Shown here piece by piece: positions 1 to 8,870 of a DNA stretch of 64,000 nucleotides. The stretch lies in assembly GCF_024029915.1 (NCBI RefSeq), contig NZ_CP097478.1:1116001-1180000 (forward strand), read 5' to 3'. Every line of letters starts with the position of its first letter. The stretch's first letter is position 1. The notes below the pieces were generated by a model, which had not been told where the DNA came from, did not search any database, and was given only the letters and a program-made list of their open reading frames with translations. Origin of the DNA: Fructilactobacillus ixorae. GTDB taxonomy: Bacteria; Bacillota; Bacilli; Lactobacillales; Lactobacillaceae. Both the position numbers and the translations under genes were made by a program.

Positions 1-357
1 CTGTACTGATTCGTACAAGGGCGTCTGTGCACTGTTCCAACTTATTTTACCGCTTACTCACGCAACCGGCCTCACTGTCTTGTCATTAAGACCACTATTT
101 AGATTATAATAATGCATCCTTAACTGCCTTCCCGGGTTCCCTAGACGTTTTTTGCAGTTGCCAAACGCTCCCTGAACTAGGTCCGTTCCCGGTACTCTGT
201 TTAAGTTGGTCTTAGGATACTAAACGGAGTTCGGCTTGTCAATGTCTTTTCAAACGCTAGGTCCACCTTGCAAACTAAATGCTGGTAATCACAAACTGCA
301 AAGCATACAATTAAATTGTCGATATTTAAAATTAAATTTCTAAAGGAGCTGTCACTG
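1..357. other. Intergenic stretch, no gene recognised
   Basis: I see no convincing coding frame or known RNA here. A 37-codon open frame runs in from the left edge on the plus strand and ends near 114, but I do not recognise its product. The stretch just before 358 is AT-rich and carries the ribosome binding site (AAAGGAG near 342) of the next gene. Confidence 0.4.
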
Positions 358-969
358 ATGATGAAACACAAGTTAATTACAGTTGCTACTTTAGCTAGTT
401 TAGGCCTTTCGACCGCTACGGGAATCATTCCTACGGTTAATGCCGCTAGCAACCAGCAAATGAGTAGCAAAAAGATGGATCACAAGAGCGATGACATGAA
501 CATGAACGACCAGAACATGGACAAGGGCATGAAGATGGAAATGGATCACAACGGTAAGTTACCAACTGATCTGAAAAAAGCCAGTCATCCAAAGTACAAA
601 GTAGGCTCCACAGTTAAGTTGACTGCCAACCACATGCCAGGGATGAAAGGTGCTACGGCGACGGTTGCCGGCGTTTATGACTCCCCACTCTATGTCATTG
701 ACTTCAAAGACACCAAGACTAACCAAGAAGTTAAGAACCACAAGTACGTGGTTAAGTCCGAATTAAAGGCTGACCAGGGTCACAAATTAGCGAAGGGAAC
801 CAAGGTTACCATCAAAGCTGACCACATGGCCGGGATGAAGGGGGCCAAGGGTAAGATCGTGAAGGTTTGTGACGGTCCCGCTTACGCCGTTAACTTTACC
901 CCTACTAACGGTGGCGAAAAGTACACTAACCACAAGTGGTTAAGTCAAGCAGAAATGAAAAAAGACTAA
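358..969 (+). CDS. YdhK/DUF1541-like secreted protein with two repeated domains
   Basis: This predicted exported protein has 203 residues. The N-terminus is a signal peptide (KHKLITVATLASLGLS, cleavage likely after VNAA). A linker rich in Met, His, Asp and Lys (about residues 35-65) follows, then two copies of one domain (about 75-135 and 140-200). Each copy contains a K.T..HM.GMKGA core and ends near NHK(Y/W). This matches the DUF1541/YdhK family, whose members in other Firmicutes are usually lipoproteins; no lipobox cysteine is visible here. The Met/His-rich linker suggests metal binding, but that is inference. The ATG at 358 was chosen over the upstream frame because AAAGGAG lies 8-10 bases before it. 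Confidence 0.75.
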   Translation: MMKHKLITVATLASLGLSTATGIIPTVNAASNQQMSSKKMDHKSDDMNMNDQNMDKGMKMEMDHNGKLPTDLKKASHPKYKVGSTVKLTANHMPGMKGATATVAGVYDSPLYVIDFKDTKTNQEVKNHKYVVKSELKADQGHKLAKGTKVTIKADHMAGMKGAKGKIVKVCDGPAYAVNFTPTNGGEKYTNHKWLSQAEMKKD

Positions 970-980
970 TTTAACCTAAA

Positions 981-1016
981 AATCCTGAACTGGAAGTTCC
1001 AGTTCAGGATTTTTTG
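981..1016. terminator. Rho-independent terminator, probably bidirectional
   Basis: A long inverted repeat (AATCCTGAACTGG paired with CCAGTTCAGGATT) is followed by a T-run on the plus strand and preceded by an A-run. It sits between the convergent genes ending at 969 and 1021. Confidence 0.85.
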
Positions 1017-1020
1017 CTTG

Positions 1021-1443
1021 CTAATTATCAATGTTATCCATCATGCCATCCAGCGCATCCGCCAGGTTCGCCATGAACTTCTGCACGTTTTGTACTTCGC
1101 TATCTTCGTCATACGGATCGTTATGCGACGAAAGTAACAGGATTTCCTTGTTCGTCGATAAAATTGACTGCTTCAAATCAGAAATGCGACCGGAAAAGTC
1201 AAAGAACGAATCAATTCCTTGAATAATACTCATCGCCACCCCAGACAGGGATACGATTGCAAGGTACTTAATCTCGTGAGACGACATCGAAACCAGGAGC
1301 GGAATCGACGCCGATAACACGATTCGGGTAATGTTACTAATGCTCGACAACACCCGGTAATAGGTTAACTTCTTGCGTAACCGCTCGACGGTCCCCTTGG
1401 CCTGGTCAATGATTTGTACTTCTGTGGGAATCTCAGTTGTCAT
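1021..1443 (-). CDS. Small membrane protein, DUF4231/SLATT-like
   Basis: This protein has 140 residues. A charged N-terminal helix (about 1-30) is followed by two adjacent hydrophobic segments (about 38-55 and 60-78), then a polar helical C-terminus ending in acidic residues. The layout resembles DUF4231/SLATT two-helix membrane proteins, some of which act as pore-forming effectors in defence loci. The similarity is by pattern only and the function is unknown. Downstream it shares the bidirectional terminator at 981. Upstream lies tRNA-Arg. No obvious partner nucleotide synthase is adjacent, so a CBASS-like role is not supported here. Confidence 0.5.
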   Translation of the reverse strand: MTTEIPTEVQIIDQAKGTVERLRKKLTYYRVLSSISNITRIVLSASIPLLVSMSSHEIKYLAIVSLSGVAMSIIQGIDSFFDFSGRISDLKQSILSTNKEILLLSSHNDPYDEDSEVQNVQKFMANLADALDGMMDNIDN

Positions 1444-1546
1444 AATCTACTCTCCTCTAAATTTTTCATAAAAAAAACGATGTTTTAAGTAGTCACCCTA
1501 CCTAAAATCCCGTTCTTAATTCCTTGCTGTTATTGTGAGTAAAGGA

Positions 1547-1618
1547 TGCGTCCCCTCGGAGTCGAACCGAGATTATGAGGACCGAAATCTCATGTGCTAT
1601 CCGTTACACTAGGGACGC
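1547..1618 (-). tRNA. tRNA-Arg (anticodon UCG)
   Basis: The minus strand folds into a complete 72-nt cloverleaf. The acceptor stem is GCGTCCC/GGGACGC with discriminator A. The D arm is GTGT/GCAC, and the T arm is CTCGG-TTCGACT-CCGAG. The anticodon loop is TTTCGGT, with UCG at 1583-1585 (given on the minus strand), which reads CGA and probably CGG. The anticodon stem TGAGA/CCTCA has an A-C mismatch at 31-39, next to the loop. The CCA end is not encoded. Confidence 0.9.
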
Positions 1619-1667
1619 CTTACGTTGTTTATTTTACTGATTTCATCCCCACTTTGCAACCAGTGGT

Positions 1668-1988
1668 TTAGCGCGATCCCGCGATTTTCAGCGCAGCGGC
1701 TTCTAGGTCCAACAGCATTTGCAACGAATTGGTTTTAAAGTCGTCCACGAGGCTCTTCCCCTGAGCGTGGTAGGTCCCTAATGGACGCCCCATGACACTC
1801 ACAAACGCTAACGTCTGATCATCAACTGGTTGCACCGAATCGTAGTGCCCGTCTTCGGCGTTATCCAAGTAATTTTGCAATAAATCACAAATCGTTTCGT
1901 ACACTAACGCGGTTTCTGTAATTGTATCACCCGTGGCCTGGCGCTCCGCCAACCGCTGGTGGACTTCTTCCATGTTTTCTGGAATCAT
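1668..1988 (-). CDS. Hypothetical small acidic protein
   Basis: A 106-residue protein that I do not recognise. It is acidic, soluble and mostly helical by appearance, with no signal peptide, membrane segment or cysteine. The ATG at 1988 is preceded by GAAAGAGGGG at good spacing. It is divergent from the flavoprotein gene at 2082, so the roughly 90 bases between them probably hold both promoters. Function cannot be inferred from the neighbours. Confidence 0.7.
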   Translation of the reverse strand: MIPENMEEVHQRLAERQATGDTITETALVYETICDLLQNYLDNAEDGHYDSVQPVDDQTLAFVSVMGRPLGTYHAQGKSLVDDFKTNSLQMLLDLEAAALKIAGSR

Positions 1989-2081
1989 CGTAAATCGCCC
2001 CTCTTTCCTGCTTCATTATAAACATATGTGAGAAGTAAAGACCACTATGGTAAAGTAAAACTGAGAAAGGAAGTTACGTGT

Positions 2082-3917
2082 ATGAACATTGCATTAATTG
2101 GGGCGGGACCCCGGGGGATCCTGATCCTCGCGAACTTACAGCGCCACTCCTCCGCGAACCAGCACCTTCACGTCGACTGGTTTGATCCGGCCCCCATCGG
2201 TGGCGCCGTGTGGGATCCAGGCCAAGACCCTACCCTCATTATGAATTCACCGGCTCAACTAGTTACCCTGTATAACGATTACGACCAAGCAGCCCCCAGT
2301 GGTCCTACCTTTTACCAGTGGACCCAAGCCGCAGCTACCCAACTGTTCTTACAGCACAAGCGCTTCAACCCGGAAATTGCCGCGAGCGCCACAGCCTTAC
2401 AAGCCAACGACTATGCACCGCGTGCCCTCTTTGGTGCGTACGCCCAGTGGGTCACGGAGCAGCTTCTGGCGAAGCTCCCGGCGGGCTTAACCGTCACTTA
2501 CCACCAGACCGCGGTTACGAACCTTACTAGGCAACCCGCCGGCTATCTGGTGCACACTGCTACCGCAACGTATCCGGCCGACCAAATCGTTTTAAGCACG
2601 GGCAATACGTCCAATCAACCAAGCCCAGCCGAAACCGCTTTGGCCGACTATGGAACTGACCATGGACTCCGGTATCTTGGTCCCAAACTCCCGAACCAGG
2701 CGGACCTAATGGCCGTTCAACCGCACCAACCGGTCATCATCCGGGGACTCGGTCTCTCCTTCTTTGACTACGTTACCAAGCTCACCACGGGCCGCGGCGG
2801 CCACTTTACCGAAACTAGCGCACACCAACTAGAATACCATCCGAGTGGGCAGGAACCCCAGATTATCGCCGGTTCCAGGCGGGGCGTTCCTTACTACCCA
2901 AAACCGATTAATCAGGACCAAGTTGGCGAAACCCATCCCCATTATTTCCTGACCCCGGCTAACATCGACCAGCATCTGGTTAACGGCCATCTGCCGGGCC
3001 CCGTTTTCTTAGAACTGCTCCAGGCAGAAATTGAACTGCGCTACTACCAAATTCTGCTCGCCAATCAGGACCAGTCGGAAAAGACAATTAATGACTTCAC
3101 AAATGGTTTTGTCACAGCACCGGACCGCGCTCAGTTCGTGCAAAGTGCAGGAATCCCCGCCGATAAGCGGTGGAACTGGGACACCATTTTAAACCCCGTG
3201 GCGGGCACCAAGATTGAAACAACGCAGACGTACCAGCAGACCCTCTTAAAGTGGATGGATCAGATCATGGCTGATGCCCAGCAAGGTTCGCACCAGGCCC
3301 CTATCACGGGCGCACTCACGTTAGTCATTGAACTGCGACCCCTGCTCCAACAGCTGGTGATTACGGGAACGTTCACGCCAGATGACTACGTGCACGACTT
3401 TGTGGGCCGGTTCGTGCCCAGCAGTAGTTTTCTCACTGCCGGGCCACCCTTACTGCGTTACCGCCAACTAGCTGCCCTGATCAAGGCGCAGATTGTCACC
3501 ATCGTCGGTCCCCAACTCCGCATTGTCGGTGCCCAGCAACAGTTTAACGCCTTCTCGCACTTCTACCCTCACGAGCGCTTTCATGCCCAAGCACTACTCG
3601 AAGCACGGGTTCCCAACCAAAACCTGGAGCGGACCGCTAGTCCCCTGCTGAAAAACCTGCGCCAGCAAGGCCTTGTGCGTCCCGCTTCCCTGCCACTGCA
3701 AACAGGCCAGTTGTTTCAAAGTGGCGCCATCGACGTCGATTTAGCGACCTATCAAGCGCGCCAAGCTGACGGTAGTTCCATGCCCGGCTTGTTTATCTGG
3801 GGATTACCACTTAGCGGGTTGGAATGGATGACCACTGCCCTCCCGCATCCCGTCGCCAACGACCATAATTTTGCCGTTGCCAACTTGATTACCAAGCAAG
3901 TATTAGCCCATCAATAA
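2082..3917 (+). CDS. FAD/NAD(P)-binding protein (NAD_binding_9 type)
   Basis: This protein has 611 residues and opens with a Rossmann dinucleotide-binding motif (ALIGAGPRGI, residues 4-13). The FAD-dependent FAD-NAD(P)-binding family (PF13454 type), common in lactobacilli, fits this start, the long polar middle, and the conserved STGNT and PMPGLFIWG-like segments near residues 180 and 580. The substrate is unknown. Start ATG 2082 has GAAAGGAAG upstream, and the open frame that extends to 2028 has no such site. Adjacent genes are a small hypothetical (3966) and an oppositely oriented oxidoreductase, so no pathway is suggested. Confidence 0.75.
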   Translation: MNIALIGAGPRGILILANLQRHSSANQHLHVDWFDPAPIGGAVWDPGQDPTLIMNSPAQLVTLYNDYDQAAPSGPTFYQWTQAAATQLFLQHKRFNPEIAASATALQANDYAPRALFGAYAQWVTEQLLAKLPAGLTVTYHQTAVTNLTRQPAGYLVHTATATYPADQIVLSTGNTSNQPSPAETALADYGTDHGLRYLGPKLPNQADLMAVQPHQPVIIRGLGLSFFDYVTKLTTGRGGHFTETSAHQLEYHPSGQEPQIIAGSRRGVPYYPKPINQDQVGETHPHYFLTPANIDQHLVNGHLPGPVFLELLQAEIELRYYQILLANQDQSEKTINDFTNGFVTAPDRAQFVQSAGIPADKRWNWDTILNPVAGTKIETTQTYQQTLLKWMDQIMADAQQGSHQAPITGALTLVIELRPLLQQLVITGTFTPDDYVHDFVGRFVPSSSFLTAGPPLLRYRQLAALIKAQIVTIVGPQLRIVGAQQQFNAFSHFYPHERFHAQALLEARVPNQNLERTASPLLKNLRQQGLVRPASLPLQTGQLFQSGAIDVDLATYQARQADGSSMPGLFIWGLPLSGLEWMTTALPHPVANDHNFAVANLITKQVLAHQ

Positions 3918-3965
3918 GCGCTCAAACTGCTATAATGATAGAAAACGCCCCAAGGAGGCTTTACC

Positions 3966-4166
3966 ATGGCACACATTGACGAAGCGTTTAGTAACCTCGC
4001 CACTGAACTAATTAAATACGAAGAAAAGCATAATTTTGATGACAATCAAATGGCCGTTGCCCTCCACATGACGGTGGAACGCTACCATGACATCAAAAGC
4101 ATGTGGTCCCAACCAGACGCGGATGAAACCAAGCTGATTCAGGACTTCTTACTTCACAATAAATAA
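3966..4166 (+). CDS. Small LBP_cg2779-like protein
   Basis: A 66-residue soluble protein with AAGGAGG just upstream. The sequence LHMTVERYHDIKSM in the middle looks like the short helical proteins of lactobacilli annotated as the LBP_cg2779 family. That assignment is from memory of the pattern and the function is unknown. It lies 48 bases after the flavoprotein gene and may be co-transcribed with it. A terminator follows at once. Confidence 0.65.
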   Translation: MAHIDEAFSNLATELIKYEEKHNFDDNQMAVALHMTVERYHDIKSMWSQPDADETKLIQDFLLHNK

Positions 4167-4199
4167 AAAAGGCCGTTCCCTTCGGAACCGCCTTTTTTT
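4166..4199 (+). terminator. Rho-independent terminator
   Basis: A GGCCGTTCC-loop-GGAACCGCC type stem, with one bulged pair, is followed by seven T residues. It closes the 2082-4166 unit and, because of its A-run, may also serve the minus-strand gene that ends at 4225. Confidence 0.75.
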
Positions 4200-4224
4200 G
4201 TTGGCTTTAACCGCCTTGCCAGGG

Positions 4225-5241
4225 CTAGTTATTCACGTTTACAATCACTTTCCCCTGAGCGTGCCCACTTTCAAGGTAGTCATAGGCGGCCTGGGTTTCG
4301 CCAAAGGCATAGATCCGATCGATGATTGGTAGTAACGTTTCGGCTTCGATTAACTGACTAAGCACTTGCAGTTGGGGGCCACTCGGATGCATGATCAAAA
4401 AGTCATAGTGCACTCGGTGTTTCCGGGCGAGGCGTCGCAGCGGGGCACTAACCGCCCCAAACAACAAAGACTTCGCTAGGCCACAGCCGTGTTGCTGCCC
4501 GAATTGATAGGTTGGTAACCCATTAATCGTGACCACGTGCCCACCGGGACGCACGATTTTAAAGCTGTCGCGGAGGTACTTGCCACCGAGGGTGTCAAAC
4601 ACCACATCGTAGTGAAACAACACATCCGCAAAGTAGTTCTCGTGATAGTTAATCACCTGGTCGGCACCCAGCGAGCGCACCAGCGCGGTCTTCTCGGGAC
4701 TCGCCGTGGTGGTAACGTAGGCACCCAACGCTTTCGCAATTTGGATAGCCATCGTTCCAATTCCTCCGGCGCCGGCTTGAATGAAGACCTTTTGCCCGGG
4801 TTGCACGTGCCCCAGTTCAACGAGCGCCTGATAACTGGTCAGACCCGTCAGGGGGACTCCACTCGCCGCCTGAAAGTCTAGATCATCGGGTAACCGGGCT
4901 ATTTCCTGCGCGGGAACCGCAATGTAATCGGCTAACGTCCCCGTGTGCTCGTTATCCGGACGACCATAGACCCGGTCACCGACCACAAAGTTCTGAACCT
5001 GACTGCCAACCTGCACGACTTCTCCTGCAAACTCATTTCCCATGGTCAGGGGTAACTGAAACGAAAAGAGGGGTTTAAGCTTCCCCGCTTGAATTTTATA
5101 GTCGACCGGGTTTAACCCGGAATTACGAACGTACACTAGCACGTCCTGCGGTCCAACGGTGGGAACCGCCGTGCGCTGGTTCTCGGCGATGTCACCGTAA
5201 TGATTAAAACGAAAGGCTTTCATTTGCTTGGGAATTTCCAT
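4225..5241 (-). CDS. NADP-dependent zinc-free alcohol dehydrogenase / quinone oxidoreductase family
   Basis: This is a 338-residue medium-chain dehydrogenase/reductase. The N-terminal GroES-like domain (about 1-125) includes NSGLNPVDYKIQAG and GNEFAGEVV. The Rossmann domain carries AGAGGIGTMAIQIAKALGA (about residues 150-168), the NADPH site. The cysteine zinc ligands of classical alcohol dehydrogenases are absent, which places it in the quinone oxidoreductase branch that reduces enones or quinones. The substrate is unknown. I placed the start at the ATG with GGAGAAG upstream; the frame extends 16 codons further without a usable site. Confidence 0.8.
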   Translation of the reverse strand: MEIPKQMKAFRFNHYGDIAENQRTAVPTVGPQDVLVYVRNSGLNPVDYKIQAGKLKPLFSFQLPLTMGNEFAGEVVQVGSQVQNFVVGDRVYGRPDNEHTGTLADYIAVPAQEIARLPDDLDFQAASGVPLTGLTSYQALVELGHVQPGQKVFIQAGAGGIGTMAIQIAKALGAYVTTTASPEKTALVRSLGADQVINYHENYFADVLFHYDVVFDTLGGKYLRDSFKIVRPGGHVVTINGLPTYQFGQQHGCGLAKSLLFGAVSAPLRRLARKHRVHYDFLIMHPSGPQLQVLSQLIEAETLLPIIDRIYAFGETQAAYDYLESGHAQGKVIVNVNN

Positions 5242-5595
5242 ACTACTTCTCCTTACATTAACTGCGAAACTAACCAATCCTGGCGCCACGTTGGCAACCA
5301 GACAAGCGGTTTCGCTAGGTACCCCACTACATAACGGGAGCGTGGATGCTTCGATTCTAACGCCTTTTGAACCGTTTACGCAATTAATTCGGGGGCAGCC
5401 CCCGGTTTAGAGGCATCCGGTAACTCGACGGGCCGGGCGGGTTAAGTAACCAGTGTATCATATGCTTAAAAACCGCTTCCAACAAATAGCCAACCCCAAC
5501 TAGCAGGTCTCTCACTCTCATCGTTTTCAAAAATATGTTAAGATGACCCCGATTACAGCAAATCAATTCAGTTTAGTGATGAAAGGGGTTCCAGC
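5242..5595. other. Intergenic region between divergent oxidoreductases
   Basis: There is no convincing gene in these 354 bases. A short GC-rich palindrome (CGGGGGCAGCCCCCG) lies near 5389-5405. The right half should hold the promoter of the aldo/keto reductase and the left part that of the minus-strand oxidoreductase, but I cannot point to consensus boxes with confidence. Confidence 0.4.
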
Positions 5596-6426
5596 ATGGA
5601 AACTTATACTTTAGCCAACGGGATGCAGATCCCAAAGCTTGGCTTTGGCACGTACAAATTAACAGGGTTTAGCGGTGCCATGGCCATCAAATCTGCCATT
5701 AATCACGGTTATCGCCTGCTCGATAGTGCCTATAACTATGAAAACGAAGGCGCGCTCGGCAAGGGGATTCGGGATGCGGACGTCAGTCGGTCTGACTTAC
5801 TGGTCACCTCTAAGTTACCCGGCCGTTACTATCACTATGACGCCGCCATTCGGACCATTCAAGAATCACTTTATCGTAGTGGCTTGGACTATTTTGATCT
5901 TTATTTGCTTCATTGGCCAAACCCCAAGGACGATCACTACGTGGAAGCTTGGCAAGCATTAATTGCCGCCCAACAATTTGGCTTAGTTCGGACCATTGGG
6001 GTCTGCAACTTCTTACCAGCTCATTTAGACCGCCTCAGCCGGGAAACCGGGGTGCTCCCGCAAATTAACCAAGTGGAACTCCACCCGTACTTCAACCAGC
6101 TCGAACAGCGCCAGTACGACGAAGCGCATGAGATTCTCACCGAAGCCTGGAGTCCGTTAGGGCGAGCGAACGAGCTGTTAGCTGATCCCACGCTCGTGCA
6201 GCTGGCGCAAAAGTACGATAAAAGCGTCGTCCAGTTGATTTTACGGTGGGAAATCCAATTAAACACCTTGCCGATTCCCAAGGCTTCTAGTGATCAAAAT
6301 CAGCTTAGTAATCTGGATCTGTTTGACTTTACCATCAGCGCCGCGGACATGGACCAAATCAACCACCTAACCAAGCCCGATGGTCGGACGCACGACCAGG
6401 ATCCCGCAACCTACGAAGAATTTTAA
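5596..6426 (+). CDS. Aldo/keto reductase
   Basis: This 276-residue protein has the expected size for a bacterial AKR. The catalytic tetrad is visible: Asp and Tyr in LDSAYNYENE (about residue 43-52), Lys in VTSKLPG (about 73), and His in LLHWPNP (about 107). The C-terminal half has LPIPKASS and a conserved NADPH-contact region. It reduces carbonyl compounds with NADPH, and the physiological substrate is unknown. AAAGGGG precedes the ATG. It is divergently arranged from the quinone oxidoreductase gene, which is compatible with a shared response to electrophiles, but that is inference. Confidence 0.85.
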   Translation: METYTLANGMQIPKLGFGTYKLTGFSGAMAIKSAINHGYRLLDSAYNYENEGALGKGIRDADVSRSDLLVTSKLPGRYYHYDAAIRTIQESLYRSGLDYFDLYLLHWPNPKDDHYVEAWQALIAAQQFGLVRTIGVCNFLPAHLDRLSRETGVLPQINQVELHPYFNQLEQRQYDEAHEILTEAWSPLGRANELLADPTLVQLAQKYDKSVVQLILRWEIQLNTLPIPKASSDQNQLSNLDLFDFTISAADMDQINHLTKPDGRTHDQDPATYEEF

Positions 6427-6454
6427 CCCTGCTTAAAAATACTGCCATCAACTT

Positions 6455-6496
6455 AAAAAACCAGCTCCCGGAGCTACGCCGGGGACTGGTTTTTGG
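6455..6496 (+). terminator. Imperfect rho-independent terminator
   Basis: An inverted repeat AAAACCAGCTCCCGG / CCGGGGACTGGTTTTT, with small mismatches, lies between two convergent genes and probably serves both strands. Confidence 0.65.
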
Positions 6497-6520
6497 TTAA
6501 TTTAATCGGTGGACGGGTAC

Positions 6521-7690
6521 TTAATGATCGCCCCGAATGCATCGTTGGGTTAGTTCCGCATCTAAGTAGCCAAAGGCTAGTTCATCAATCTTACTCAGCT
6601 CAAGTGTCTTACGCTTCGTCCGGGTCGGGTCGTCTTGGTCTAAGTACCGGAAGGTGACCTTACCGCCCTGTAACTGATACGGAATGCCCAAGTAAGTCTT
6701 GCCCTTCTTGGTTTTAAACCGCACAAAGCGCCGGAAGTAAATCGCCTGCCGTAACGTGGTGTAGACCAAATCAACGCTGCGGTCAAAACTGCGGTCAGCG
6801 TTTAACAATGGTTGGCGGTAGGTTCCGTGTGCCAGGTTCAACGAAACCAGGTGGTTAATCAAGCGCAGGTAGTCACACTTCAACTGCAAGCGTTGAATTT
6901 CCCCCAACCGGATTAGTTCGTAGCCCCCAAACTGCCCGTTCATATCGACTACGGACATAATGAGAACCTCCGCGTTGACAGCCTTGACCTGCCCGATGAA
7001 AAACAAATCGGGATGCACCTTTGGAACCATGATGAGCCGCTGGCCGGTTTCTGCGGCCCGGTGCAAACTCGCAAAGATCGGCAACGCCCCGGTAACCTCC
7101 ACCGTTGCTTGGTGCGGAGCAAATAACTGCGTTTGGGACTGGGATAAAAGCTGTAATTCGGCCCCTAAAAATTCAACGGACCGAACTTCAGCCTTGGTTA
7201 ACTCGACTTCGTGCGCCCGCCGGTTATCGAATTTATCAAAACTCGTCACCACCAGGTGACCGGAAGTCAGCTGCTTCACGAACCCTTCGAGCATCTGCCC
7301 GTCCTGTTTGATGAGCAACAACGCCTGTTGGTAGACATAGGCATTGCCTAACACTTGGGTCAATAAATCCACCCGGTCGTTTAATTTAATGGTACTCGGC
7401 GTCGTTCCCAATAAGTGAAGTTGCTGAGCCGACCGGATGCGCATCTCCATCCGCAACAGATCGTCACTTTCAAAGTCCACATCAAAAATATCCTGGTAGG
7501 TCAAATAGACCAGTCCGTTGGCTAGCCCCGTTTCGGTATAGGTTGTGATAATCACGCCCACCCGGTCCGTTGCCACCACCATCCCGGTGTAAAAAATCGA
7601 CGAGCTGTTCTGCAAGACGTTTACCAGCGTGTGATTCCGCCGGGCCGTCTGCAGGGTTTGCCGGATTTCTTCTGTTTGATAGTTTTCCAT
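6521..7690 (-). CDS. Protein of four similar Sm/SH3-like beta units, function unknown
   Basis: This is a 389-residue soluble protein that I do not recognise as a named family. By eye it contains four similar units at about residues 15-75, 112-180, 212-280 and 312-378. Each unit has a Gly in an early turn followed by a hydrophobic strand (YTGMVV, LEGFVK, FIGQVK, YLGIPY). A Val-rich strand and a polar D..G turn come next, then a final segment with an L..I/V..L ending. This is the outline of a small beta-barrel such as an Sm or SH3-like fold. GAGG lies 8 bases before the ATG at 7690; an upstream GTG/ATG pair at 7699/7696 is too close to that site. It is followed downstream by the convergent reductase gene and lies just downstream of the asparaginase gene (17-base gap, probably co-transcribed). 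Confidence 0.65.
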   Translation of the reverse strand: MENYQTEEIRQTLQTARRNHTLVNVLQNSSSIFYTGMVVATDRVGVIITTYTETGLANGLVYLTYQDIFDVDFESDDLLRMEMRIRSAQQLHLLGTTPSTIKLNDRVDLLTQVLGNAYVYQQALLLIKQDGQMLEGFVKQLTSGHLVVTSFDKFDNRRAHEVELTKAEVRSVEFLGAELQLLSQSQTQLFAPHQATVEVTGALPIFASLHRAAETGQRLIMVPKVHPDLFFIGQVKAVNAEVLIMSVVDMNGQFGGYELIRLGEIQRLQLKCDYLRLINHLVSLNLAHGTYRQPLLNADRSFDRSVDLVYTTLRQAIYFRRFVRFKTKKGKTYLGIPYQLQGGKVTFRYLDQDDPTRTKRKTLELSKIDELAFGYLDAELTQRCIRGDH

Positions 7691-7707
7691 TGTCATCACC
7701 TCGTTAT

Positions 7708-8682
7708 CTACGAAAGTGCGTTGGCCATGTACTCTGCTAGGGTGCGACCGGATTTGCCACAGCTCAAACCCACGATCAACTTCATCCGGGCTTTGGGACC
7801 GTTGAGTTGCTCACAAAACACGATTCCCATGGACTGTAACTCAATGCCCCCGCCGGGATAGGCGTAGATGGGTTGGGCATAACCACTAAAGCACCGGGAC
7901 ACAAGCACCACCGGCACCTGCTGATCTAACAGCCGTTGCACAGCGGGGAGCGTCACTGCGGGCAAATTCCCCGCGCCCATTGCTTCAATCACCACGCCCC
8001 GTGGCTTGGCCGCATTAATGGCGTCAAAGAGTTCGCCCGTCATGCCAGCGTAGGCTTTCACCAGGTAAACCCCTTCGACCACATGGTCAATCTCAGTATA
8101 CTCGCTTCCAATTAATTGTTGGGCAAAAATCACTTGGTCATGGTCGACGGTCCCCAGCGTCCCATAAATCGGATCTTTAAAGGTGTCGACGCTCGTCGTG
8201 TGGGTCTTCGTCACGTACCGAGCCGAATAAATCCCCGTATTAAAGACCACTAAAACTCCCTTGTTACGAGCGGCATCGGAAGCTGCTACCTCCACGGCAC
8301 TCTTAAAGTTAAAGACTCCATCGGCACCAATTTCATTAGAAGAGCGCATCGCCCCCGTCACCACCACTGGAATCGTGTTGGGTAACGTCAAATCCAAAAA
8401 GTAGGCTGTTTCTTCGAGGGTATCGGTTCCGTGGGTCACGACGACCCCATCAATCCCGGCGGCCGCTGCTTGTTGAATCCGGGTTTTAATCTTTAACATG
8501 GCGTTGGGGGTCATGTGGGGCGACGGAAGGTTCAACAGTTCATCCGTTTCGACTTCAATCCCCGTTAACCCTAATCCTTCATTATTATCAAGCGGATTCT
8601 GTTCGTTTTGCACCACGCCCCCCTGCTCATTCAGGGACATGGAAATCGTTCCACCAGTGTGGATTGCTAAAATTTTTTTCAT
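7708..8682 (-). CDS. ansA: L-asparaginase, type I
   Basis: This 324-residue protein hydrolyses asparagine to aspartate and ammonia in the cytoplasm. The first active-site motif IHTGGTISM is at residues 6-14, and the second, VVTHGTDTLEETAYF, is near residue 82. There is no signal peptide, and the length fits cytoplasmic type I enzymes. Start ATG 8682 has GTAGGGAG upstream. The next gene on the same strand (the four-unit protein at 6521-7690) follows after 17 bases, so the two are likely one transcript. Confidence 0.9.
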   Translation of the reverse strand: MKKILAIHTGGTISMSLNEQGGVVQNEQNPLDNNEGLGLTGIEVETDELLNLPSPHMTPNAMLKIKTRIQQAAAAGIDGVVVTHGTDTLEETAYFLDLTLPNTIPVVVTGAMRSSNEIGADGVFNFKSAVEVAASDAARNKGVLVVFNTGIYSARYVTKTHTTSVDTFKDPIYGTLGTVDHDQVIFAQQLIGSEYTEIDHVVEGVYLVKAYAGMTGELFDAINAAKPRGVVIEAMGAGNLPAVTLPAVQRLLDQQVPVVLVSRCFSGYAQPIYAYPGGGIELQSMGIVFCEQLNGPKARMKLIVGLSCGKSGRTLAEYMANALS

Positions 8683-8870
8683 TTCAACTCCCTACTCCTA
8701 TTCGCGATCATCTCCACCAATCTTACCATATTCCGGGGGTCACCAACATTAGCCCTCCGACATTCCTGCCACCCTAACTTTTAAAAATTATCAAAGATTG
8801 ATTCGTTTTAAACATTAATGGTATGACTAACTTCGTTTTTGCTTTACAATTAAAGCTGAGGTGATTTTTA

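Noticed and set aside
1..200. Possible structural RNA at the left edge
   Set aside because: I looked for tmRNA, RNase P, 5S and 6S signatures and found none.
1021..1443. SLATT-type effector of a CBASS-like defence system
   Set aside because: Only a fold-level resemblance, and no nucleotide synthase or other defence gene is adjacent.
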